NCBI RefSeq assembly: GCF_963666545.1
Contig: NZ_OY762899.1
Location: forward strand, 2,170,001 to 2,234,000
Length of the DNA stretch: 64,000 nucleotides
Direction of reading: 5' to 3'
Origin: an uncultured Bacteroides sp.
GTDB taxonomy: Bacteria > Bacteroidota > Bacteroidia > Bacteroidales > Bacteroidaceae
The translations under genes were made by a program, and so were the position numbers. Of this stretch, positions 53,801 through 61,450 are shown piece after piece. The stretch's first letter is position 1. The number at the start of each line of letters is the position of its first letter. The notes below the pieces were generated by a model, which did no database searches, was not told the origin of the DNA, and saw only the letters and a list, made by a program, of their open reading frames with translations.

Positions 53801-53972
53801 TAATCTCTTTCACCGAGAGCATACCATAAGGTACTTTATAATCAGGTTGCAACAAATGAAGAGGTGTATTCATATCGTTTGCCACCTCTTTCTTTTTTTG
53901 AGCTTGAACAGGAATAGTTCCTATAAAAAAAAGAATTCCACTCACAATCAATAATTTCTTTATCATAGTCAT
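50880..53972 (-). CDS. Three-domain pectin enzyme: GH105 - CE12 esterase - GH43
   Basis: 1030 residues from ATG 53972 (MTMIKKLL); an upstream TTG adds eight residues. Numbers below count from that TTG. Signal peptide ends at about 33 (VQAQ). GH105 unsaturated rhamnogalacturonyl hydrolase at about 50-450 with the catalytic-Asp region TVWLDDMF (Asp235-236). SGNH/CE12 rhamnogalacturonan acetylesterase at about 493-715: GDST (Ser501), GGRSS, GHND (Asn571) and DGVH (Asp690, His693). GH43 five-bladed propeller at about 738-1035 with Asp749, Asp819 and Glu921 as the likely catalytic acids. So one polypeptide can remove acetyl groups, unsaturated galacturonate and side-chain arabinose or galactose. 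Between PL11 and rhaM in the operon. Confidence 0.9.
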   Translation of the reverse strand: MTMIKKLLIVSGILFFIGTIPVQAQKKKEVANDMNTPLHLLQPDYKVPYGMLSVKEIKTDMDRVLQYLDKSTPDRVINKNTGKQITDYKQMDANSVLDKGLFRLASYEWGVTYAAMLAAGQSTGDKAYTDYTMNRFRFLAEVAPDFKRLMNDYGVIDPQMKQLLTPHALDDAGAMCAAMIKAQLADKQIDLRPMIDNYMNYIMYKEYRLSDGTFARNRPQQNTVWLDDMFMAVPAIAQMGKLTGEMKYYNEAVKQILQFSKRMFVPEKGLYRHGWVEGMTDHPAFHWGRANGWAILTMTEVLDVLPENHPGYEEVLRQFRAHIKGLAACQSGEGFWHQLLDRNDSYLETSATAIYVYCFAHAINKGWIDPVAYGPVAQLGWHAVSTKINAKGEVEGTCVGTGMAFDPAYYYYRPVNVYAAHGYGPVIWAGAEMINLLKQQHPKMNDSAVQYYSTEQAASEPIFSVSENRWNQVVSGSSRKAENAPVVFLIGDSTVKNGKGEGDGDMWGWGDFFDSFFDRSRISVENHALGGRSSRTFFTEGLWDKVLPGIKKGDYLFVQFGHNDGGPLNTGRARASLKGIGEESETVIMERTGGPEEVFTFGHYLRMYVRQAKAHGAKVILLSPTPGNRWTEGRMNRFTETYTAWAAEVAHKEGVPFIDLNDISATKFETMGADKTNGYYKDGVHTTYDGAILNCKSVIAGLMKLTDCDLNQYVDKSAIGKEYKSADKPLFRDPIFDGAADPTLIWNKQEQRWFMFYTNRRANAKETKGVDWVHGTPIGIAESTDGGATWKYRCDAKITYGGKDYTYWAPDVIGEGGKYHMFLTIVPGTFTDWGHEREIIHLTSTNLIDWVFQSKVQLASDKVIDAGLVKAPNGLWRMYYNNERDNKSIYYSESRDLVNWQNYGKVIGDRRGEGPKVFQWMGKYFMIVDNWDGLGVYSSGDMENWTRQSKNILQGGGNGPDDETQGQHADVIVNNGRAYIFYFTHPGRIGAAAKTDTLDTRRSTLQVAELKYNNGEISCDRDKLVYMNLK

Positions 53973-54002
53973 TTCACTAAATTCATATATTAACAATGCT
54001 TT

Positions 54003-55862
54003 TTACTTGAATTGAAACCCACGGAACGTAGTATTCTTCAAATCAGGACCAAAATAAAAGCCCGGCTGTGTAGGTTGATTATAAGCCACATTCTGCGTAG
54101 CAATGCTTATACGGTAAATAGGATCTTCAAGGAACGTATGGAATCGATAAGCAGTAGGAATGGTGGAGATATAAAGTCGCAAAGCCGAGTTGTCTTCCGA
54201 ACGAAGCAGCACCTCCTCGCGCCAATCACCTATAATATCTCCCTGCAGGCAAGGGGTAGATTTCGTTCCGTTATTTGAAGTACTTCCTTCAAAAACAGCA
54301 AGCGGACTGCACTTCCCTGTCTTCCAGTCATACTTGCTCACCACATTCTTATTTAAAAGCTCACGCAACAGATCACCATCCCACCAAACAGCCATATTGA
54401 TGGACAAAGAACGAATTTCAGGATTAATCACTTCCCCTTTTATGTTACGTAACCCGCCGGAATCGATTGACCACATCTCAACTCCGGGATTCGTTGGATC
54501 GATATCAGCAGCCATAGCACGACCCACATCCGTAGAACTCTTTACTTGCCACAACACCTCTCCGGTAGCAGCATCACGGAAAGAAGAACCATCGCGTTTG
54601 TTTTCATGGCAATCCCATACTTGAAGTTTAGGACTTGAAGGATCAAATTGAGTCATGTGCATTGCATCCCCATGTCCCATACCGGTAGAATAAAGTCCCC
54701 TGCCATCGTTGTCTATGGCGCATGCACCATACATAATTTCATCGCAACCGTCGCCATCCACATCCCCAACACGAAGATTATGATTACCTTGTCCGGCATA
54801 CTTGCTCCATTCCGGCTGATTACTATCGAATACCCACCGTTGTTTCAATTCTTTTCCGTTCCAATCGAAAGCAGCCAAAACCGTACGAGTATAGTATCCC
54901 CGACACATCACCACACTCGGATGCACACCATCCAAGTAGGCCACACAAGCCAAGTAACGATCACTTCTGTTCGCATGATCATCTCCCCAGCCCATCAAAT
55001 CGCCACGTTCGGGTACATAGTTTGTAGTATAAAGAGCTTCACCGGTTGCCCCACTAAAGACAGTCAGGAATTCATTTCCAGAAAGTATCCTTCCGTTTTC
55101 CGCCCGATAATCAGCATTCGCATCTCCTATTATTTTCCCTTTACCATCGATTGTTCCATCAGATGTTTTCATCACCACTTCAGCCCGGTTATCTCCATCA
55201 AGATCGAACACCATGAACTGTGTATAGTGAGCCCCTGCACGGATGTTTCGTCCCATATCGATACGCCATAAACGCGTACCGTCCAAGCGATAACAATCAA
55301 ACAGGACAGAGCCGGTGTATCCGTTATGCGAATTATCATGTGCATTAGAAGGGTCCCATTTCAATATAATCTCATATTCACCATCGCCATCCACATCACC
55401 AATACTAGCATCATTGGGCGAATAAGTAAATTTCTCTCCCGATGGAGTAACCCCGTCTGCCGGTTTATCCAGAGGAATATTAAGATATCCGATTGGAGCA
55501 TTGGCAGCAAGTGTGTAGGTTCCCTCTGATTGAACAGCTTTTCCATGTTGCACCACAGCTTGAACGGTATAGACAGCTTTACTTGCTTCGCTGTAATTAT
55601 CTCGATAAAAAGTACCTTCTGTTATCGGTTTCTTCGTTAGCAGCTTCCCATCTCTATACACCTGAAAAGCCGTACCCATAGGATCAGAGGAAAGATACCT
55701 CCATGAAACAAACACAGTAGAGGGGGATTCACGCAAAGCCACAACTCCGCGTCCTAGTTTTTCTCTCTTTAACTTCGAAAAATCATAAGCAGGTTGAGCA
55801 AACAGCATCCCACCTACCATAAGACAAAGCAACATTATCCAGATACATTTTCTTTTCATCAT
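54003..55862 (-). CDS. Rhamnogalacturonan endolyase, polysaccharide lyase family 11
   Basis: 619 residues. Signal peptide about 1-22 (LFAQ). An N-terminal FN3-like segment (about 35-130) precedes the eight-bladed PL11 propeller, with several calcium-binding DxDGDG loops (IGDVDGDGEYEI, FDLDGDNRAEVV, GDVDGDGCDEIM) and GHGDAMHMTQFDP. It cleaves the rhamnose-galacturonate backbone of RG-I by beta-elimination, giving unsaturated ends for the GH105 domain. Starts 8 bp after the GH115 stop. Confidence 0.95.
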   Translation of the reverse strand: MMKRKCIWIMLLCLMVGGMLFAQPAYDFSKLKREKLGRGVVALRESPSTVFVSWRYLSSDPMGTAFQVYRDGKLLTKKPITEGTFYRDNYSEASKAVYTVQAVVQHGKAVQSEGTYTLAANAPIGYLNIPLDKPADGVTPSGEKFTYSPNDASIGDVDGDGEYEIILKWDPSNAHDNSHNGYTGSVLFDCYRLDGTRLWRIDMGRNIRAGAHYTQFMVFDLDGDNRAEVVMKTSDGTIDGKGKIIGDANADYRAENGRILSGNEFLTVFSGATGEALYTTNYVPERGDLMGWGDDHANRSDRYLACVAYLDGVHPSVVMCRGYYTRTVLAAFDWNGKELKQRWVFDSNQPEWSKYAGQGNHNLRVGDVDGDGCDEIMYGACAIDNDGRGLYSTGMGHGDAMHMTQFDPSSPKLQVWDCHENKRDGSSFRDAATGEVLWQVKSSTDVGRAMAADIDPTNPGVEMWSIDSGGLRNIKGEVINPEIRSLSINMAVWWDGDLLRELLNKNVVSKYDWKTGKCSPLAVFEGSTSNNGTKSTPCLQGDIIGDWREEVLLRSEDNSALRLYISTIPTAYRFHTFLEDPIYRISIATQNVAYNQPTQPGFYFGPDLKNTTFRGFQFK

Positions 55863-55870
55863 TGAATATT

Positions 55871-58693
55871 TTAGTTATTATCATTCTTTGCTTCTACAGG
55901 GATCTCATAAAAGGATCGTTGGGGTTCAAAATCTAACATCATCTGATCAAGGATAACCCCACTATCAAGCGCTTTTATACAAATAGTGTGCTTTCCCGGT
56001 TCAGATAACTGGTGAGAAGTGACATCCAGCGACAAGTTGCGTAGCACATTTCCCTTCCATGCCTCAGAACGTCCTACTGTCTTATAAGATACAATCTGAG
56101 ATTGTCCCTCATCGACAGTTATTTGATAACGTAATGAATCTCCATTCACCGGATGATTCGGTATTAATCCCACTCTCATACAGCATTCTCCAGTACTGAC
56201 AGTTTCCACACAATAGCTCAATATTCCTCCTTTGGGAAGAAAGACACTCTTCTGACTGTAGCCCAATCCGGGAGTACATCGTAAATCTTTCAATGAGGAA
56301 GCCTCATCATAGTCCGCAGCATTCCATGCTACTCTGCCATCATATTCGGCTTTAGGCAATCTCTTCTTAGTCAGTATCAACACCTTTATCGGATACTTCT
56401 TGCCGTCCACTATTAAGATACATGAAGTCGAGGCATCTCCCTTAACTTTTGTCCAATCTATCCCGATCAAAAGGTGTTGTTCGAAAGCCTTACCCGTAGA
56501 CATTTCTTTCACAGAAAGCCATGAAGGTTTCTTCTCTATTTGCCAGAAGGCTTTCTTCGTTCCATAACTATACAAAGAAATAAAACGATTGCTGTTATTC
56601 CCTTTCATGAAAGTGGGCAATGTAATCGTTGAAGAAGGTTTTGCAGGAAGAGAATCTCCTTCAAACCAGACTACAGCAGGCTTTTCCTTGCGCAAGAAAA
56701 TTGAATCAGGCAACAAACTTTTAGCATAAACAGGTAAATTACGAGGATGCATATCCATCATTCCATCCCATTTCCCGTCCGCTATCTCTTTATTGTAATG
56801 ACGAGTTAATTCTACCAATTCTCCATACGCTTCATTACTCAACCGGGTATATTCATTTGCCACCGGCAAACCAAAACGTGCTAAAAGTCTTGCCTTCTGC
56901 GCATAAAGTAACTTATTATTCATCGCTGCAGAAGCACATATAGGATATTCCATCAATTGAAAGTAAGCATCACGACGCTGAGGAGAGATCTCTTTTACCA
57001 GAGCACGGACTTTCTCTGATAAACGGGTATAATCATCTATCCGTCTCTGAACCTCGTCGCCAAACATAAAAGGATTAAACTCTGTATCACGCACCGGAGT
57101 TTTACCTCCTTTTATTGCAGCATGCTCTTCCACCCGGCTCCAACCCATGAACTCCGGTTTACGAATAGTGGCCAAGCGATAGTATTCTTGCCTTAGACGG
57201 CTCAAAGAGACTTTCAGCTCTTCGCCAAACTCGCGAGAAAGCCACGTTTGCAGATGTTCGTTCAGCGTTTGCGAATTGACAGCATCCATATTCCAAGCCA
57301 TATCCATAAAGAACTCCGTTTCATACTCTGCCGGCTTTATGTCGCCTACATTCAGTATCCACAACTTTCGGGAACCATGATCCCAAGCACGCTTCATCTC
57401 AGTATATATCTGTGCAGGTGATGTAGTGCACAGCCATAGATAATCGTGTGGACGCCCCCAATAGGAGATGTGATAATAAACCCCAGCTCCCCCTTTTCTC
57501 TTTTGTTCTTCCTCATTGCTGAGACGAGTGATATATCCATAGTTATCATCACACCAAACGAGCGTCACATCATCAGGAACTTTAAGGCCGTTATTATAGA
57601 CATCCAGTACCTCTTTATACAGAACGATGGCTTGCGGAACAGACGTTATCATTGGAGAAACATAAGTTGCGAGCAATTTTCGTTGATCATTCAATACTTC
57701 CGTAGTCAGCGCAGTCTGCTCATCGAGCGTTTTTGCCCCTTCCATCTTTCCATCATGCACCCCACGCATACCAACCGTATAAAAGTTCTGATAGGAGCCC
57801 ACTTCTTGCAGCCTTTCTTTCCAATACGCCTGTACTCTTTCTTTATTCGTCAGGTAATTATAGTCACCATATTTACTTTTATCCCATTCTCCGGCATTGC
57901 TTCTCATCAACTGTTCACAGTGAGAAGTTCCAATCACGATGCCGTATTTATCCGCCATCTCTTTGTTGCCAACCACCGTATAAAATGGTTTGGTACACTC
58001 GTGCATAGCCGGCCAGATAGTGTTTGCCCTTAAGCGCAATAAAAGTTGAAACACCCTTTCGTAAGTCTTTGGGCCAATTTCTCCCTTAACTGATGTTTGC
58101 TCTATTTTATGATGGCTCCAGGGTACCAACCCCCAATCTTCATCATTAATAAATATTCCGCGGTATTGCACAGACGGCTTTTGCTCATTGACATAAGTGG
58201 ATGGAAGGAGTATCTGCTCCTTCTTGTTTGGCGTAACATCTGCCCACCAACTCCAAGGAGAAATCCCTATCATCCGAGACAGTTCGAGTATACCATAAGC
58301 AGTACCTCTCTCATCACTCCCCAATACGACCAACAGATTTCGGTCTCCTCGCTTAACAACCTGTATACGAAATGCTTCCCATTTACCTTTCAACCCTTCA
58401 GTAACGATGCTCAGTGATTTAATCCATTGTTCACACCCAGCATGTCCTAAAGTGCCGATCAACACATCGGCACTTTCTGCCGTATCGGTAAGTGAAGGAG
58501 TAACTCCAAAGACAGACGTATAATCGTCACAAAACATTTGAAGAGCAGACTCGGGAGCATTCTTTTCGTCATCGTTCATATACACAGCAAGCCTGTTTCC
58601 GGAAGGAACAAAAGCAAAATTCTCTGCCGCTGTTATAGAGAAGCTATAACAACAAATGAGCGTCATCAAACAAAAACAATATAAATGCTTCAT
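55871..58693 (-). CDS. Glycoside hydrolase family 115 (alpha-glucuronidase family)
   Basis: 940 residues. Signal peptide about 1-22. Domain order: N-terminal GH20-like alpha/beta part (about 30-165), catalytic GH115 barrel at about 170-520 (VQYRGIFINDEDWGLVPW, NTIWPAMHE, IVIGTSHCEQLMRSN, LVWCDDNYGYI, ISYWGRPHDYLWL), helical domain, and the C-terminal GH115_C beta-sandwich at about 760-930. GH115 enzymes remove terminal glucuronic acid (or its 4-O-methyl form) from xylan or arabinogalactan side chains. First gene of the operon with PL11, with -7 box 64 bp upstream. In an RG-I setting glucuronate-capped side chains are the likely target. Confidence 0.92.
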   Translation of the reverse strand: MKHLYCFCLMTLICCYSFSITAAENFAFVPSGNRLAVYMNDDEKNAPESALQMFCDDYTSVFGVTPSLTDTAESADVLIGTLGHAGCEQWIKSLSIVTEGLKGKWEAFRIQVVKRGDRNLLVVLGSDERGTAYGILELSRMIGISPWSWWADVTPNKKEQILLPSTYVNEQKPSVQYRGIFINDEDWGLVPWSHHKIEQTSVKGEIGPKTYERVFQLLLRLRANTIWPAMHECTKPFYTVVGNKEMADKYGIVIGTSHCEQLMRSNAGEWDKSKYGDYNYLTNKERVQAYWKERLQEVGSYQNFYTVGMRGVHDGKMEGAKTLDEQTALTTEVLNDQRKLLATYVSPMITSVPQAIVLYKEVLDVYNNGLKVPDDVTLVWCDDNYGYITRLSNEEEQKRKGGAGVYYHISYWGRPHDYLWLCTTSPAQIYTEMKRAWDHGSRKLWILNVGDIKPAEYETEFFMDMAWNMDAVNSQTLNEHLQTWLSREFGEELKVSLSRLRQEYYRLATIRKPEFMGWSRVEEHAAIKGGKTPVRDTEFNPFMFGDEVQRRIDDYTRLSEKVRALVKEISPQRRDAYFQLMEYPICASAAMNNKLLYAQKARLLARFGLPVANEYTRLSNEAYGELVELTRHYNKEIADGKWDGMMDMHPRNLPVYAKSLLPDSIFLRKEKPAVVWFEGDSLPAKPSSTITLPTFMKGNNSNRFISLYSYGTKKAFWQIEKKPSWLSVKEMSTGKAFEQHLLIGIDWTKVKGDASTSCILIVDGKKYPIKVLILTKKRLPKAEYDGRVAWNAADYDEASSLKDLRCTPGLGYSQKSVFLPKGGILSYCVETVSTGECCMRVGLIPNHPVNGDSLRYQITVDEGQSQIVSYKTVGRSEAWKGNVLRNLSLDVTSHQLSEPGKHTICIKALDSGVILDQMMLDFEPQRSFYEIPVEAKNDNN

Positions 58694-58756
58694 AAATCTA
58701 TCTTGTAAGAAAGGAAAAAGAGTTTTTCATACGATCAATGAGATTTGTTTGGTGAA

Positions 58757-58764
58757 CAAAATTA
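58757..58764 (-). promoter_or_regulatory. -7 box for the GH115-PL11-GH105/CE12/GH43-rhaM operon
   Basis: TAATTTTG on the minus strand, 64 bp upstream of ATG 58693. No -33 TTG, consistent with control by the HTCS. Confidence 0.4.
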
Positions 58765-58838
58765 GCTTTTTTAAGGAGATTGCAGCCTATAAGTGCGTAC
58801 AATTGCATGTAAAAGAGTGCAGAAGAGGTACTATCAAC

Positions 58839-58868
58839 TTGCTATCAGCCAACTTTTATCTATTTTTG
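58839..58868 (+). promoter_or_regulatory. Promoter for the GH35 gene
   Basis: TTG 58839-58841 and TATTTTTG 58861-58868 with 19-bp spacing, 46 bp upstream of ATG 58914. It shows that the longer open frame, which begins at 58656, is not the gene start. Confidence 0.5.
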
Positions 58869-58913
58869 ATTCAACAAATGATAAGTCCAAAACGCTACAC
58901 TAAGATACTCATT

Positions 58914-61415
58914 ATGAAGAACTACCTGAAACAAATTGCATTTTGCACCTTACTAATAGGATTGATAATTGCTACATCAGCAAAAGCTACCGGAATTACC
59001 TATACCATTGATTTATCTAAAAGAATGGCTTTACCTACTTACGGTTATCTTAAGTTAGGAAGCAATGCCACTCCCACCGGAGATTCTCTAAACGCAAATA
59101 GCCTTTTCTTTATTAAAAACGGTAAGCCATGGTTCCCTGTGATGGGGGAAATACATTATGTACGCTTGCCCGAACGTGAGTGGGAAGAGGCTATTCTAAA
59201 GATGAAAGCTTCCGGCATTGACATCATTGCTACCTATGTATTCTGGAATTATCATGAAGAGCAACAAGGTATCTTTAACTGGACAGGCGACAGAAATCTG
59301 AGAGCCTTTGCTCAACTCTGCCGTAAACACAATATGTATCTCTTTCTGCGTATCGGCCCTTGGTGCCACGGAGAGGTAAGATACGGAGGCTTTCCCGACT
59401 GGGTTCAACAACTGCAAGGAGGTACCCGCAAAGACAATCCTATTTATCTAAAATATGTAGAAAGCTTCTTCAAAGAGATAGGCAAGCAAGTGCAAGGTTT
59501 ACTTTTCAAAGACAATGGACCTATCATCGGCACGCAAATAGAAAATGAATATCGCTTCAACAATGAGAAAGGTTATGCTCATATCATGAATCTAAAGAAA
59601 TTAGCCGTGGAAGCCGGTATAGATACACCTTATTATACTGCTACCGGATGGCCGGGATCGAATACCAAACAAAACGAATTAATACCTGTATGGGGTGGAT
59701 ATCCCGAGGCGCCTTGGAGCAAGAGTACAGCACAATTACCTTTATCAGAGAATTATTTATTTGGTCCGCTACGAAATGATCCGCTTATTGGCAACGACCT
59801 GTTGGGAAAACAAGAAGATACTAGCATGGAAGGGTATCGCTATCCTTATGCCACAGCCGAAATGGGTGGAGGCAATCAAATCACCTATCACAGACGACCA
59901 ATCATTACATCGGATGACGTGGTGGCCCAAGCATATACCAAAACCGGTTCGGGAGCCAATCTGCTAGGATATTATATGTACCACGGAGGCTCTAATAAAA
60001 TAGGAAAGTACTCTACCTTGCAAGAATCGAAGGCTACTACATACCCGAATGACTATCCTGTTCTTAGTTACGATTTCTATTCTCCGCTAGGAGAATGGGG
60101 GCAGGTACGTGAATCCCTGAAGGACTTTAAAGTGCTGCATTATTTTCTAAACGATTTCGGCGCCCGACTTGCCACCATGCACTCTCACTTCAGCGAACAG
60201 AATTGTTCCACACCGGGCTGCAAGGATAGTTTACGTATGGCTGTACGTTCTTCAGGAGAGAGCGGCTTTGTTTTCGTGAGCAATTACCAACGTCAATTAG
60301 AGATGAAAGATCTTAAAGATGTCCGTTTCCAATTGAAAACAAACGAAGGCGATACACTATGCTTCCCTAGTAAAGGTCTAACAGTTACCAAAAACACCCA
60401 GATGATTCTTCCTTTCCGCATGGATCTGAATGGGGCATTATTAAAATACGCTACTATGCAACCACTGTGTGTGCTCAATAATCCAGTACCTACTTATGTG
60501 TTCTTCTCTCATGCGCCAAATGAAAGCGAACTAGCTTTAAAGGCTGAGCATATCAAACGCCTTTCCATCGGTGAAGAAATACGATCACCCAAAGAAGGAG
60601 AATTCATCCTCCGGTTCTCTTCCTCCGAAAGTAAGATGATACATATCCTCATGGATAACGGGAAGGAAACAAACATCTTACTCATCACACACCAAGAGGC
60701 TCGCAATAGTTGGAAGATATACAACGGACAGCTGGAGTATCTCTGCATTTCACCTGATGAAGTGATACCCGATAGTGGCAAGCTCACTATCCGCAAAACA
60801 GGTAATTCCGTATTCAACATTTCCATCTATCCGGCTGATGGTTTGCAACTCCACAATACAGAGAAACAAGCCGTGCTAAAAAATCAACAAACTGCATGGA
60901 GTAGTGATTATCAAGTTTCACTTCCTCCTGTTGATATTCAATTGATAATTAAGGGGATGAAAGATCCGAATAAACATCGATCTGACTGCGAGCTATTGCC
61001 AGAGGATAATCGTCTGGACTCTGTACCACTCACATGCCCCGGCCCACAATACTTCGTCAACTTTAAACCAGTTGAAGGTTCTTCGTATTGGCAAATTAGG
61101 CTCCCTAAGCAAACGAATAAATCTTATGTTTCAAATACCTTCTTGCAACTAGATTATACTGGTGATACCGGCTCTCTCTATCAAGAAGGTAAGCTTATCG
61201 CTGATGATTACTTTGCCGGACTTCCCATGACTTACTCGTTAAACCGCCTGAATCAGAAAAAAGGAGACTTACTATTCCAGATTGTACCCTTCCGCAAAGA
61301 TCTAAAGATTTACTTCGAAAAAGGAATCCGAGAGAAATTGCAGGACAACGAGGCTATCCTACAGCATGCTCAAGTAATACCTCAATATGAGATTACTTTC
61401 CTTTTCAATCACTAA
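58914..61415 (+). CDS. Beta-galactosidase, glycoside hydrolase family 35
   Basis: 833 residues from ATG 58914, just after a good promoter. Signal peptide about 1-25 (ATSAKAT). GH35 barrel at about 60-400: MGEIHYVRLPEREW, IATYVFWNYHEEQQGIFNW, IGPWCHGEVRYGGFPDW, acid/base Glu212 in QIENEY; candidate nucleophile Glu316 in TAEMGGG. Beta-sandwich domains fill the rest. It removes terminal beta-galactose, here probably from galactan side chains of RG-I. Starts a plus-strand operon with the PL26-like gene, 35 bp downstream. Confidence 0.92.
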   Translation: MKNYLKQIAFCTLLIGLIIATSAKATGITYTIDLSKRMALPTYGYLKLGSNATPTGDSLNANSLFFIKNGKPWFPVMGEIHYVRLPEREWEEAILKMKASGIDIIATYVFWNYHEEQQGIFNWTGDRNLRAFAQLCRKHNMYLFLRIGPWCHGEVRYGGFPDWVQQLQGGTRKDNPIYLKYVESFFKEIGKQVQGLLFKDNGPIIGTQIENEYRFNNEKGYAHIMNLKKLAVEAGIDTPYYTATGWPGSNTKQNELIPVWGGYPEAPWSKSTAQLPLSENYLFGPLRNDPLIGNDLLGKQEDTSMEGYRYPYATAEMGGGNQITYHRRPIITSDDVVAQAYTKTGSGANLLGYYMYHGGSNKIGKYSTLQESKATTYPNDYPVLSYDFYSPLGEWGQVRESLKDFKVLHYFLNDFGARLATMHSHFSEQNCSTPGCKDSLRMAVRSSGESGFVFVSNYQRQLEMKDLKDVRFQLKTNEGDTLCFPSKGLTVTKNTQMILPFRMDLNGALLKYATMQPLCVLNNPVPTYVFFSHAPNESELALKAEHIKRLSIGEEIRSPKEGEFILRFSSSESKMIHILMDNGKETNILLITHQEARNSWKIYNGQLEYLCISPDEVIPDSGKLTIRKTGNSVFNISIYPADGLQLHNTEKQAVLKNQQTAWSSDYQVSLPPVDIQLIIKGMKDPNKHRSDCELLPEDNRLDSVPLTCPGPQYFVNFKPVEGSSYWQIRLPKQTNKSYVSNTFLQLDYTGDTGSLYQEGKLIADDYFAGLPMTYSLNRLNQKKGDLLFQIVPFRKDLKIYFEKGIREKLQDNEAILQHAQVIPQYEITFLFNH

Positions 61416-61450
61416 AAACATATCATTAAGAACTCAAGAACAATCATACC

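Noticed and set aside
57446-58033. 195-residue plus-strand ORF inside GH115
   Set aside because: Antisense shadow of a strong GH115 frame, with a composition unlike real proteins here and no promoter.
58656-58913. N-terminal extension of the GH35 gene
   Set aside because: The extension has no signal peptide, runs across the divergent promoters and overlaps the GH115 start; the ATG at 58914 begins a proper signal peptide.
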